Assembly (NCBI GenBank): GCA_017960805.1
Contig: JAGCYM010000096.1
Location: 1-49,725 of the forward strand
DNA: 49,725 bases
Source: Ruminococcus sp.
GTDB taxonomy: Bacteria > Bacillota > Clostridia > Oscillospirales > Ruminococcaceae
Direction: 5' to 3'
Numbering within the stretch: the stretch's first letter is position 1; each line of letters starts with the position of its first letter. Positions 40,594 to 48,834 of this stretch are shown here, piece by piece. The translations under genes were made by a program, and so were the position numbers. The notes below the pieces were generated by a model. The model searched no databases. It was not told the origin of the DNA and saw only the letters and a program-made list of their open reading frames with translations.

Positions 40594-41874
40594 ATGAGAA
40601 AGATCTTGATAAAGATTTTGAAAGTACTCAAATGGATAGGGATAGTTCTTCTTGGAATTATCATCATTCTTCTGATCGTTCGTTTAATCGGAAAGATGTA
40701 TTATAAAAGAACGCCCGAAGGCGGTATCAATGAATCAATGTATCTTGATGTTAACGGACAGGAGCAGTGGATCAGCATTTACGGCGAGAACAAGGATAAT
40801 CCCGTCATGCTGTTTTTGCACGGAGGCCCAGGCGATTCCTACAGCTATGCCGACTTTCTGGTCTTGCGAAAGCTTGCAAAGGATTATACGGTTGTCAACT
40901 GGGATCAGCGTAATGCTGGCAAAACATGGCTGCATGATTCTCAGGACAGAGAGATTACGCCGGAACTTATGCGAAGCGATCTTGAAGTTTTGACCGATAA
41001 AATACTCGAATATACGGGCAAGGATAAGTTGACTTTGCTCGGTATGTCGTGGGGAACGCTGTACTCTGATGATTTTGCACTCCGGCATCCGGAGAAGGTG
41101 GAATATGTCATCAACCTCTCGGTCGCGTCTCATGTCGGAATCTATACGGAGCAAATGCAGCAGGACGCCAGAGATTACTGTGACGGTCTGCTTTCCTATG
41201 AAGAAGCTATATCAAAATATGGATACGATTTTTTCTGTTTTGCAGATAATGATAAACTCGGTATCACCGAGCAAGCGGATATCACAAAGCTGAATGATGG
41301 AATCAAGCAGACTTATTTGATATGGACAGCGGACGATCCTGAGCTTCATACGCTGGCAGAGCAATATGATCCTGAGCTGCTAACACAGGTGCAGCTTGAT
41401 CCGGAGAACGAGGAGCTTTGGGTTGCTTATAAAGAGCGTAATTTCCCGATTGATTCAAAGATCTGTGCGAAATACGGCAATCAGCTCCATTTTGGAATAC
41501 AGGAAAGCGTATTTGATGCAGATGTCGGCGTGATTCCTTCAGTGTGGTTCAATCCGTACTATACACTGCCTGAGCTTTGCAGAATTCTGACTTACGACTA
41601 CGACAACAACAGCTATTCCAATAAAATTGAGCTACTATGCGAGGACTTCTCACAAACACTTAAAGGCAATCTATCATATCAGATGCCATTTTATGTTTTG
41701 CAGGGTGATCACGACGATCCACTTGGCGTTATCCGGAATTATTTCGACAGTATCACAGCACCGGACAAAGACTTCATGTATCTGGAAGGCGGTGGACATA
41801 TGTCTACGCTACTGCGTTCGGAGGAACTTGCAGCGTTTGTTCACGGTATTGCAGAAAAGCAACGGAATAGTTGA
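40594..41874 (+). CDS. Membrane-anchored alpha/beta hydrolase, prolyl aminopeptidase-like
   Basis: A 426-residue protein with one N-terminal membrane helix (about 13-31, WIGIVLLGIIIILLIVRL) and an alpha/beta hydrolase domain. LFLHGGPGDSYSYADF is the HGGP oxyanion motif, VNWDQRNAGKT the DQRG-like motif, and LLGMSWGTLYSDDFALRHPE the nucleophile elbow with Ser in GMSWG. Late YVLQGDHDDPLG and LEGGGHMS carry the likely Asp and His. This fits the S33 peptidase group; substrate unknown. ATG follows AGAGGAGACACCA. Base composition is like its neighbours. Confidence 0.9.
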   Translation: MRKILIKILKVLKWIGIVLLGIIIILLIVRLIGKMYYKRTPEGGINESMYLDVNGQEQWISIYGENKDNPVMLFLHGGPGDSYSYADFLVLRKLAKDYTVVNWDQRNAGKTWLHDSQDREITPELMRSDLEVLTDKILEYTGKDKLTLLGMSWGTLYSDDFALRHPEKVEYVINLSVASHVGIYTEQMQQDARDYCDGLLSYEEAISKYGYDFFCFADNDKLGITEQADITKLNDGIKQTYLIWTADDPELHTLAEQYDPELLTQVQLDPENEELWVAYKERNFPIDSKICAKYGNQLHFGIQESVFDADVGVIPSVWFNPYYTLPELCRILTYDYDNNSYSNKIELLCEDFSQTLKGNLSYQMPFYVLQGDHDDPLGVIRNYFDSITAPDKDFMYLEGGGHMSTLLRSEELAAFVHGIAEKQRNS

Positions 41875-41897
41875 ATTCTGAGCAGATAAAGAGAAAG

Positions 41898-41927
41898 TGC
41901 CCGAATCACCTAAAAGTGCTTCGGGCA
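41898..41927. terminator. Probable weak bidirectional terminator
   Basis: TGCCCGAA / TTCGGGCA, a perfect 8-bp stem with a 14-base loop between two convergent genes. The T-runs on either side are poor, so efficiency is uncertain. Confidence 0.5.
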
Positions 41928-41940
41928 TTATGTTTACCTG

Positions 41941-42309
41941 CTAAGATAAATCAGATTTGTGGAATAAGTTGTAAGCTCCTTTTGCAAAACCCGCAAGACG
42001 AGGTGGAAGGATTTCAACATAATAATCAAATTCATCATTAGATAGATGTAAAAAGCTCTTTATGTCATAAGGTGCATCATTAGAACATCCAATTTTAAGG
42101 CTGGTTTTTAGCTGTGCATAAGCAGCACAAAACTTCATGAAATCTTTTCCTTTATCATGTATGATAGCTCTGTACTCCTCATTTTCTTCACATTCTGAAA
42201 AATGCGAACAAAACATATCCATCACAAAAATCTGCTGACTGGTATCACCTGGCTGATATCCTGCCATCTTCATCCCATTTATATAATTCTTTGCATAATA
42301 TTTCTTCAT
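41941..42309 (-). CDS. Small protein, unknown function
   Basis: A 122-residue, Cys- and aromatic-rich protein (MKKYYAKNYINGMKMAGYQP at the start; FCSHFSECEENEEYRAIIHD and KTSLKIGCSNDAPYDIKSFL inside). No family recognised, no membrane segment. A promoter with TTGACA lies at 42351-42379 and CAGGTGATAGTAT precedes the ATG, so it is probably expressed. Convergent with the hydrolase. Confidence 0.65.
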   Translation of the reverse strand: MKKYYAKNYINGMKMAGYQPGDTSQQIFVMDMFCSHFSECEENEEYRAIIHDKGKDFMKFCAAYAQLKTSLKIGCSNDAPYDIKSFLHLSNDEFDYYVEILPPRLAGFAKGAYNLFHKSDLS

Positions 42310-42350
42310 ATACTATCACCTGAATTCCGATTTGGTTTTTGTTAATTCCA

Positions 42351-42379
42351 ATACTAGCACACTTTCGTTTTAATGTCAA
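42351..42379 (-). promoter_or_regulatory. Promoter of the 122-residue gene
   Basis: Minus-strand TTGACA (42374-42379), 17-base spacer, TAGTAT (42351-42356). Confidence 0.7.
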
Positions 42380-42384
42380 TTGAA

Positions 42385-42427
42385 ATGCCATAGTACTTCT
42401 GACTCTATATCAGAAATACTATGGCAT
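42385..42427. repeat. Long perfect inverted repeat upstream of the 122-residue gene
   Basis: ATGCCATAGTA and TACTATGGCAT are perfect 11-base arms; TTCTGA/TCAGAA continues the pairing after one mismatch, leaving a short loop. No U-run on either strand. It lies 5 bases upstream of the -35 box and 110 bases after the M23 gene, so it may be an operator, a 3' mRNA end element, or a small dispersed repeat. The rest of 42428-42536 shows nothing clear. Confidence 0.55.
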
Positions 42428-42536
42428 AATGCATCTTTATTAGCAGGGTTCTTATATGACGGTGGTTAATTATTGAGAGCTGTATTAAGAGAATTCTTAT
42501 AATAGTTCTTTATAGGTCCAGGAAAGTAATATCCTG

Positions 42537-43310
42537 TTAAGTCAATTCACTCATGGGATCAATATATGAACCATTGTGGAGCATCTCCAGATGAAGATGC
42601 GGAGTTAGAGCACTTTCGATATCGGCAGTATTGCCGACTGTGCCTATGATGTCACCGCCGGAGAGCTTATCACCCTTCTGAACTTCAAGAGCCTGAGAAA
42701 GGCCACAATAGCGTGTGACAAAACCATTCTTATGATCGATGGTAACTGTCACGCCCCACACAGGATCGTTTTTGATCTCGGTTACTTCTCCGCCTGAGAC
42801 AGCGAAAACCTCTGATCCAACTTCAGCTGCGAAATCAGTTCCATTGTGAGTTTGCCACGTGCCTGTTGTTTCATTGCGCACTAGATCACTTCCGGAAAAG
42901 TATGTTATCATAAAACTCATATCCTTAAGCGGTGATTTAGGATCAGCAAGTTTATTAGATGATACCTGCTTCTCTTCAGCCGGTTGTTCTCCTGCTTCTA
43001 TAGCGGCAGCGGGAAGAGTAACTTCTGTGTTTGGAGTGGCAGCGGTTGTGATTGTGAATGATACGGAAGTACGTACAGGAGTAGTAGTTCTTGCTGCAAC
43101 AGCGGTTGCTTTGGGTACATTGTATTCACGTTTGTTAACAGGCGCTTCAGGTTCAGAAATGCTGTTTTTAGCTGTTAAATCGCCTGTTAGTTTTTTACTC
43201 TGGCCATAAGCAAACCAGCATGCTGAACCTATCATTACTGCACTTATACCTAGAGCTGCATAAAATCCTTTTGAGCTTTGATTGTTATCGGAAAACAGAT
43301 TTTTCTTCAC
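42537..43310 (-). CDS. Membrane-anchored M23 (LytM) metallopeptidase, SpoIIQ-like
   Basis: A 257-residue protein: short cytoplasmic start, one membrane helix (about 17-36, FYAALGISAVMIGSACWFAY), a Thr/Pro/Ala-rich linker, then a LytM domain (about 130-257). The domain keeps the zinc ligands: HNGTDFAAEVGSEVFAVSGG (HxxxD) and TPHLHLEMLHNGSYIDP (HxH). The single-anchor layout, and ITYFSGSDLVRNETTGTW before the domain, resemble clostridial SpoIIQ, the forespore half of the engulfment channel; a general wall hydrolase is the alternative. GTG at 43310 is chosen because GGAGGTGTTATAC precedes it; the earlier GTG overlaps that site. Confidence 0.8.
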   Translation of the reverse strand: MKKNLFSDNNQSSKGFYAALGISAVMIGSACWFAYGQSKKLTGDLTAKNSISEPEAPVNKREYNVPKATAVAARTTTPVRTSVSFTITTAATPNTEVTLPAAAIEAGEQPAEEKQVSSNKLADPKSPLKDMSFMITYFSGSDLVRNETTGTWQTHNGTDFAAEVGSEVFAVSGGEVTEIKNDPVWGVTVTIDHKNGFVTRYCGLSQALEVQKGDKLSGGDIIGTVGNTADIESALTPHLHLEMLHNGSYIDPMSELT

Positions 43311-43380
43311 GTATAACACCTCCGCATGTATTATTGCCTGAAATTATTTAATTATTCCTGCAAAACATAGCAATTAATAT

Positions 43381-43409
43381 TTGACACAGAAGCATTTTTG
43401 CGTTATACT
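43381..43409 (+). promoter_or_regulatory. Promoter of the GNAT gene at 43437
   Basis: TTGACA (43381-43386), 17-base spacer, TATACT (43404-43409), 27 bases before the start. Confidence 0.85.
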
Positions 43410-43436
43410 TAGTTTATTCGCGGAAAGAGGTGCAAC

Positions 43437-43895
43437 ATGAAGAGCTTTTTGGCATATGAGATGCAATATACCGGTAATGCTTCAGAAGTAAATCTTAACC
43501 TTATACCATTTTCTGACATCTATTATTCTCAATATGAGCAGATATATAATGAGTGCTTTTTTGAGATGCGTGAAGCTCTTGAAGTACATCCTTTAGCTGT
43601 ATATTCAGATATATCACAGTTAAGCGAAAGAAAAAAGGATATATTTCTTCTGCTGGAGAATAACACTATTATTGGTAGTGTTGCATGTTACGGCACGGAA
43701 ATTGATGATCTTATAGTCAGCAGAAAATTTCAGGGCAAAGGGTATGGACGAAAGCTGCTTCAGTGGGCGATATCACATATCAGAGAGAGTTCAGATGCTC
43801 CGATAACTCTGCATGTTGCTGATTGGAATAAAAAAGCAATCAGAATGTATCTGGATGCCGGATTTGTTGTGATAAAAAAGCAGCAGATTAACTGA
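43437..43895 (+). CDS. GNAT family N-acetyltransferase
   Basis: A 152-residue acetyltransferase. IGSVACYGTEIDDLIVSRKF is followed by QGKGYGRKLLQWAISHIRES, the acetyl-CoA motif A (Q-G-K-G-Y-G), then LHVADWNKKAIRMYLDAGF as motif B. Substrate unknown. ATG follows GAAAGAGGTGCAAC. The next gene starts 57 bases downstream on the same strand, and they may be cotranscribed. Divergent from the M23 gene. Confidence 0.87.
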   Translation: MKSFLAYEMQYTGNASEVNLNLIPFSDIYYSQYEQIYNECFFEMREALEVHPLAVYSDISQLSERKKDIFLLLENNTIIGSVACYGTEIDDLIVSRKFQGKGYGRKLLQWAISHIRESSDAPITLHVADWNKKAIRMYLDAGFVVIKKQQIN

Positions 43896-43952
43896 GACAT
43901 CTGGAAATCAGGATAGTTTTTTATTGATCAATAAGTCTGAAAGAGGATACAA

Positions 43953-45086
43953 ATGGATATTGAAATAACAGCGTCGGAGCTGGGAAAGCTTCGAGACGGT
44001 GATTATGCCATAATAGATATACGTGATGCGACAGCATTTGACTATGGCCATATTGGAGGAGCGGTTAACATACCGCTTTCTGAGCTGGAATCAGCACAGC
44101 TTCCTGATGAGAAAAAGCTGGTGCTTTATTGTAAGTCGGGCAAGATAAGCGTTGATGCAGCTGAAGATCTCAGAAGCAAGGGGTATGAAGCGTTCAGCCT
44201 TGCAGGCGGGTATATTGACTGGCTGCGAGAGAGAATGAATGACCGAAATCTGACAGAGCAAGTTGAGCTTAGTCTGCGCAGGAAGTTCAAAAAGAGCGTA
44301 TGGTGTAAATTCACGAAGGCTATAAACGAGTATCAACTGGTTCAGCCGGGTGACAAAATTGCTGTTTGCATTTCAGGCGGCAAAGACTCGATGCTTATGG
44401 CTAAGCTGTTTCAGGAATTGAAACGCCATGACAAATTTCCGTTTGAGGTTGTATTTCTTGTAATGGATCCAGGTTACAGTCCTGAGAACAGACGAATTAT
44501 CGAACGCAATGCCGAGTCGATGTCTATACCTGTTACGATTTTTGAATCGAGTATTTTTGATTCTGTTTTTCACATTGAGAAGAATCCATGTTATATCTGT
44601 GCGCGAATGCGCCGTGGATATCTTTACAGCAAGGCTAAGGAGCTTGGATGCAATAAGATAGCTCTTGGTCATCACTTTGATGATGTTATAGAGACAATTC
44701 TGATGGGAATGCTTTATGGTGGTCAGGTACAGACTATGATGCCAAAGCTCCACAGCACCAATTTTGAAGGAATGGAACTTATTCGTCCGCTGTATCTTGT
44801 GCGTGAAGCTGATATCAAACACTGGCGTGATTATAATGATCTTTATTTTATTCAGTGTGCGTGCAAGTTTACGGAAAACTGTTCGTCGTGCAGTGAAAAT
44901 GGCCAGTCAGAGTCAAAGAGACTTGAGGTAAAGAATCTTATAGCGGAAATGAAAAAAATCAATCCCCAGGTTGAAAAGAACATATTCCGAAGTGTAGAGA
45001 ATGTTAACCTGAGTACTATAATTGCATACAAGGAAAAAGGTACAGTCCACCATTTCCTTGATACTTATGATCAGAATTCTAAGTGA
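43953..45086 (+). CDS. Rhodanese domain fused to a TtcA-like PP-loop tRNA-thiolation enzyme
   Basis: A 377-residue two-domain protein. Residues 1-92 are a rhodanese with active Cys60 in LYCKSGKIS, which can carry sulfur as a persulfide. Residues about 105-377 are a PP-loop ATPase (SGGKDS at 141-146) resembling TtcA, which makes 2-thiocytidine at tRNA position 32. NPCYICARMRRG (Cys213, Cys216) and CACKFTENCSSC offer ligands for an iron-sulfur cluster. Fusion suggests direct sulfur hand-over from rhodanese to thiolation site. Start follows GAAAGAGGATACAA. Other PP-loop tRNA thiolases are possible alternatives. Confidence 0.88.
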   Translation: MDIEITASELGKLRDGDYAIIDIRDATAFDYGHIGGAVNIPLSELESAQLPDEKKLVLYCKSGKISVDAAEDLRSKGYEAFSLAGGYIDWLRERMNDRNLTEQVELSLRRKFKKSVWCKFTKAINEYQLVQPGDKIAVCISGGKDSMLMAKLFQELKRHDKFPFEVVFLVMDPGYSPENRRIIERNAESMSIPVTIFESSIFDSVFHIEKNPCYICARMRRGYLYSKAKELGCNKIALGHHFDDVIETILMGMLYGGQVQTMMPKLHSTNFEGMELIRPLYLVREADIKHWRDYNDLYFIQCACKFTENCSSCSENGQSESKRLEVKNLIAEMKKINPQVEKNIFRSVENVNLSTIIAYKEKGTVHHFLDTYDQNSK

Positions 45087-45151
45087 AAAAAGCGTTAGCT
45101 GTGATCATCACAATCATTTGTTGGATGTGATGATGAGCTAACGCTTTTTTT
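45086..45151. terminator. Bidirectional terminator
   Basis: AGCGTTAGCT / AGCTAACGCT, a perfect 10-bp stem with further CATCACA/TGTGATG pairing inside, flanked by A- and T-runs on both sides. It closes the thiolation gene and probably the minus-strand sigma operon. Confidence 0.92.
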
Positions 45152-45227
45152 AGTCTTATTTATTCTGCTGTGAGAACTGTCCACGCATAATAGGTAAGTC
45201 AGTTGCTGTCTCAGCATTATCTGGATA

Positions 45228-46589
45228 CTATTTGTTTAAGATTTCGTTCAGCTTATTTTTGAAATCTTCCATATCAATATAGAACTCTTCTGTACCAGTA
45301 GGGATATCATCATTTCCTAATAATTCATAAGAACAAAGGCTAACTTTTCCTTTGCTGGTAATATAATACCATCCTCTGCTTGTTGTTGTGTCACTTGACT
45401 TGTAATATAGTGTAAGATAGTATTCTGTATCATCATCACCACTGCCAAAATTGTTTGGAGCTTTTTTCCTTAACATAGTTAGGAAATCATTTTTCAGGAA
45501 GTTGTTAAGAGCAGTTCTGGCATGTTCAGATGTCGGATTTATTTCATCACAATATCCATCTATATAAACCTCTAATTCTGCAGATAAGAATTCACCGTTT
45601 GATAGCTCTTTAATTTCTCTTTCAGAGAGTTTTCCATCTGGATCAGGAATATCTTGCCTCAGAATATCCTGGATATTTATAGAAAAGATTTCATAATCAA
45701 TATTAAATATCTTGCTTTCAACGATGGGATAATGACACCAATTTCCATCTGGCACACACTGCTCTTCTTTATAATATGCTTTTCCATTTACCATAACAAC
45801 AACGCTGAAATATCTGACCCCTTTGCGCCAATTAATCGCATATCCTTTATAGTCACCACTATAAATATCAGGAACATTATATTCTGGAATATTTGTTCCT
45901 TTGCCCCAATTAAAAGAATTCAGATACATTGCTAGTCTGTTATGGGTTTCATTTGAATAATTACAATCTTCGAAATCACCACTCAAATTGATCAATCTAA
46001 AAGGGATCTGATTAAAATCGACAAGCTGTGATAATTCTACTGTATCTTTCTTGAGAGTTTCAGTTGATTTAGTTGTTTGGGTTGTTTGAGTTGTCTTTGT
46101 TGCTTCTGTTGTCCCAGTTGATTCGGTTGTTTTAGTTGTCTGTGTCACTTCTGTTGTTTCAGTTGCTTTGGTTGTTTTTGATACTTTAGTTGAATTGGTT
46201 GACCGAGTTGGACGAGTTGAATGAGTCGAATTAGTTGAGTTAGTTGAATTGGTTGTTTCGGTTATAACTGTTTCATTTTCAGGAAGTTCTGAAAAATGAG
46301 GCTTGTTCTTAAGAAGCATCCAGCCGGTCGTACCTAAACCTGCAACCAGCAGTGTAAAAACGGCTGCGGCACTTACTGCTCGCAATATATGATTTGAAGG
46401 CTTTATTTTTTCTGAACCGCTAACTACGTCGTAAAAACCATCTTCATTGAGTTTTATATTTTCATCCTTTTTGTTGAACTTTAATGCAGAAAAGATATTT
46501 TTAAGTTTAGAATGTTTCATTTTCTGTTCCTCCTCATACTGAGCTATGCGGCGGTGTACATTCTCTATCATCTCTTCATGTTTCAGCAT
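45228..46589 (-). CDS. Membrane-spanning partner (probable anti-sigma factor) with tripeptide-repeat linker
   Basis: A 453-residue protein coded directly after an ECF sigma gene, overlapping it by 14 bases. Layout: cytoplasmic N-terminus of about 68 residues (MLKHEEMIENVHRRIAQYEE), one membrane helix (about 70-92, LRAVSAAAVFTLLVAGLGTT), a linker of tripeptides of NST, KTT, ETT and QTT type (about 112-178), and an outside domain of about 270 residues not recognised (GKAYYKEEQCVPDGNWCHYP; EFYIDMEDFKNKLNEILNK). Architecture parallels RsgI-type sensors of polysaccharides, but the sigma here is ECF, not SigI, and no canonical zinc anti-sigma motif is visible. ATG at 46589 follows GGAGGGATTTGAAT. 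Confidence 0.75.
   Translation of the reverse strand: MLKHEEMIENVHRRIAQYEEEQKMKHSKLKNIFSALKFNKKDENIKLNEDGFYDVVSGSEKIKPSNHILRAVSAAAVFTLLVAGLGTTGWMLLKNKPHFSELPENETVITETTNSTNSTNSTHSTRPTRSTNSTKVSKTTKATETTEVTQTTKTTESTGTTEATKTTQTTQTTKSTETLKKDTVELSQLVDFNQIPFRLINLSGDFEDCNYSNETHNRLAMYLNSFNWGKGTNIPEYNVPDIYSGDYKGYAINWRKGVRYFSVVVMVNGKAYYKEEQCVPDGNWCHYPIVESKIFNIDYEIFSINIQDILRQDIPDPDGKLSEREIKELSNGEFLSAELEVYIDGYCDEINPTSEHARTALNNFLKNDFLTMLRKKAPNNFGSGDDDTEYYLTLYYKSSDTTTSRGWYYITSKGKVSLCSYELLGNDDIPTGTEEFYIDMEDFKNKLNEILNK
46056..46256 (-). repeat. 9-bp-period repeat encoding a Thr-rich tripeptide linker
   Basis: About 22 imperfect 9-base units (on the plus strand variants of GTTGTTTCG / GTTGAATTA) coding NST, KTT, ETT, QTT tripeptides. 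Such arrays change length by slippage without breaking the frame. Confidence 0.8.
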
Positions 46590-47136
46590 ATTCAAATCCC
46601 TCCATTTCTAGTTGTGATTTGAGTGATTTTCGAGCACGATATAGTATGGATTCAATACTGCGGATGCTTTTTTTCATTATAATAGCAGCTTCCTTATTAC
46701 TGAATCCTTCAAAATAGATGAGCCATAGCACCTGCTGATATATTTCTGGCAGCTTTCGCATTGCTTTATGAATTGTTATCTGCTGTTCTTTTTGGATGTA
46801 AGCTTCTTCAACAGCGGCTTCATTATCTATCATTTCAGGTGTTTCATCAATAGAGATACTTCTTTTCTTCGATGACTTACGAAGGTAATCTCTTGCTATG
46901 TTTCTTCCGATTGCATAAAGCCAGGTCTTGAATGAACTTTTTCCTTTGAATTTAGGCTTTTTTGTACCTAGCAGCACGAAAGTGTCTTCTGTAAGCTCTT
47001 CGGCTGTCTGAACGTTCCCGACAATGCTTGTCAGATAAAGTATCAGACCGTCACTGTATTCTATTATTATCTCATCTAATCCGTGTACATCACCAACGTC
47101 ACAGAAACGGTGGTAGCTACTTGCACCGTTATCCAT
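46576..47136 (-). CDS. ECF-family RNA polymerase sigma factor
   Basis: A 186-residue sigma-70-like factor. Region 2: LYLTSIVGNVQTAEELTEDT, then FKTWLYAIGRNIARDYLR. Region 4: LPEIYQQVLWLIYFEGFSNK, EAAIIMKKSIRSIESILYRA (helix-turn-helix), RARKSLKSQLE. It should direct polymerase to a small set of extracytoplasmic-response genes. ATG at 47136 is chosen for GGAAAGGAGTAAGTCA; the frame open to 47211 lacks a site. Translation is coupled to the membrane partner by a 14-base overlap. Confidence 0.93.
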   Translation of the reverse strand: MDNGASSYHRFCDVGDVHGLDEIIIEYSDGLILYLTSIVGNVQTAEELTEDTFVLLGTKKPKFKGKSSFKTWLYAIGRNIARDYLRKSSKKRSISIDETPEMIDNEAAVEEAYIQKEQQITIHKAMRKLPEIYQQVLWLIYFEGFSNKEAAIIMKKSIRSIESILYRARKSLKSQLEMEGFEYAET

Positions 47137-47183
47137 TGACTTACTCCTTTCCGAAAGCCTTTTCATAGGCTTTTCACTTGTTA

Positions 47184-47210
47184 GACGTAATGAGAAGAAA
47201 AAACTACGCA
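47184..47210 (-). promoter_or_regulatory. Possible ECF-type autoregulated promoter
   Basis: Minus-strand TGCGTA (47205-47210), 17-base spacer starting with a T-run, CGTC (47184-47187) followed by TAAC, about 47 bases before the sigma start. CGTC-type -10 boxes are usual for ECF sigmas. The rest of 47211-47391 shows TTATCA-16-TATACA (a possible sigma-A promoter) and no gene. Confidence 0.35.
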
Positions 47211-47391
47211 CAATTCATTGATGTTTTTTCTGAAAAAAATAAACTTTGTATAATGTGCCGAAAATTATTGATAATAGTTGTGCAATATAATGCGTCGCAA
47301 GGAGTTAAATATAAAAGATCAGGAATATTCTTGATTATACCATAATTGCTGTAATAATACAAGATATGAGTTCCTGTGTAATCAAGTTGGG

Positions 47392-47429
47392 AAAAACAAA
47401 AATGGCACCTCAAATGAAAAGCGCCATTT
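47392..47429 (-). terminator. Terminator after the solute-binding lipoprotein gene
   Basis: Minus strand AAATGGC / GCCATTT with a 16-base loop, then TTGTTTTTC, ending just after the stop at 47437. Confidence 0.75.
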
Positions 47430-47436
47430 CGATCTA

Positions 47437-48834
47437 TTACTGTGTTTCGCTAAGGTAGAGTCCGATCCGGTTTTGCAATATATCGATGCATTGTTCGGTC
47501 GAGCGTTCGCCTTCAAATACATAATCGCTCTCTTCTTTGATTATCTGCTCCATATTATTGTTTACAAAAGGATCTATCTCTAAATTATTAAGGAAGTATT
47601 CGAGTTGTTGCTTCTGCTCATCAGAGAGTTTCAGTTCAGTCCCATCAGGAAGTTCAACTGCTGAATTGATACTTGACATATCACGGCTTTGTTTGGCGTA
47701 TTCGTCTGATGACTGAGAGGTCGTCTCAGCGCCCTCAAGCTCCAAAAGATTTTTGACCGTACTTTTTTTGACGGGGATACCGTAGGCATGCATGCTTATA
47801 TCCGACTGGAATGCTGAGCCGAAAAACAGTCTTGAAATAGCTCCCCACGCTTCTTCTTTGTGCTTGGAATTCGTCATGATTCCAAAGCCTGCAGTAACGT
47901 CAGTGTAAGTACCTCTGCCGTTATTGGTCGGGTATCCGACAAAAGTCATCGGTTCGTTCTGAAAATTCATCAGCACACTGTCAGCATAAAAGTAATTGAC
48001 GCCGTTTATCTCGATCTGCTTCACAAGAGCGGTGTTGCTGCGTATCTGACCGATATTCGGATCGTCAAAGCGCTTCTCTGTTTCCGGAATACCTGTAAGG
48101 AAATCAAGTACGGGAGCAAGCGAGTTATCGAGGTTACAGGTATGTGTTTTGCAGTCAATGCTGTTCATCATCACGCCCTTGAAGAAGTAATGGCGGATAT
48201 CGTACTTTGTGAAGTTTTCTGCAAGAAAGTCACCGCTGAAGTTGTTATACGCATCTATTGCCTGCTGTATTGTCCAGTTTTCAGAATCAGCACCGACAAG
48301 CTCTGTCTTTGCAGCGGCGGTATGTATCGTGAATGCAGGGTAAATCACATTTATCTCACCATCTGTATTCACGCTTTCAATAACACTGTCAAGGAAGTCC
48401 TCACGTTTCATTCCAACACCTGAATCCATGAGAGGGGATAGGTCGGTGAGATATCCATTCCGGCGAAATTTGTCGAGCTGGAACGGCGATGCAGAAATGA
48501 CGTCTGGAGCTTTTCCGGCGAGGATATCCATGGCTAGTCTGCTGACTGACGAATCACCGTATTGGTCGTCCTCGTCAAATTCGTAGTGTATCACTTCGAC
48601 GGAATAGGGCCCATCACCTGTGTTGAGCTCGTCTATCTTGCTCCACACATTCTGCCAGCCTATCCATGTGTCATATGATTCAGCGAGTGCTATGGTGATA
48701 TGAGTCTTTTCACCGTTTGTCTCACTCTGCGTGGAGCTTGTTTCGTTATTGGATGATGAAATTATATTTTTACTGCTGCATGATACTGCACATACAAGCA
48801 TTGTGAGTGAGAGAAAGAATATAGCTTTTTTCAT
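47437..48834 (-). CDS. Extracellular solute-binding lipoprotein
   Basis: A 465-residue lipoprotein: signal peptide MKKAIFFLSLTMLVCAVSC with lipobox AVSC, a Ser/Asn/Thr-rich linker, then a family 1-like substrate-binding fold (ITIALAESYDTWIGWQNVWS, MDILAGKAPDVISASPFQLD, GYLTDLSPLMDSG, NNGRGTYTDVTAGFGIMTNS). These normally deliver sugars to ABC importers, but no permease or ATPase genes lie beside it; instead it is coupled (ATGA overlap) to an outside-domain protein. That suggests ligand sensing rather than uptake; this is inference. Confidence 0.85.
   Translation of the reverse strand: MKKAIFFLSLTMLVCAVSCSSKNIISSSNNETSSTQSETNGEKTHITIALAESYDTWIGWQNVWSKIDELNTGDGPYSVEVIHYEFDEDDQYGDSSVSRLAMDILAGKAPDVISASPFQLDKFRRNGYLTDLSPLMDSGVGMKREDFLDSVIESVNTDGEINVIYPAFTIHTAAAKTELVGADSENWTIQQAIDAYNNFSGDFLAENFTKYDIRHYFFKGVMMNSIDCKTHTCNLDNSLAPVLDFLTGIPETEKRFDDPNIGQIRSNTALVKQIEINGVNYFYADSVLMNFQNEPMTFVGYPTNNGRGTYTDVTAGFGIMTNSKHKEEAWGAISRLFFGSAFQSDISMHAYGIPVKKSTVKNLLELEGAETTSQSSDEYAKQSRDMSSINSAVELPDGTELKLSDEQKQQLEYFLNNLEIDPFVNNNMEQIIKEESDYVFEGERSTEQCIDILQNRIGLYLSETQ

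Noticed and set aside
47204-47413. 69-codon minus-strand frame upstream of the sigma gene
   Set aside because: No ribosome site, AT-rich and Tyr/Ile-heavy composition; likely non-coding leader.
47860-48423. 187-codon plus-strand frame
   Set aside because: Antisense of the solute-binding lipoprotein gene.
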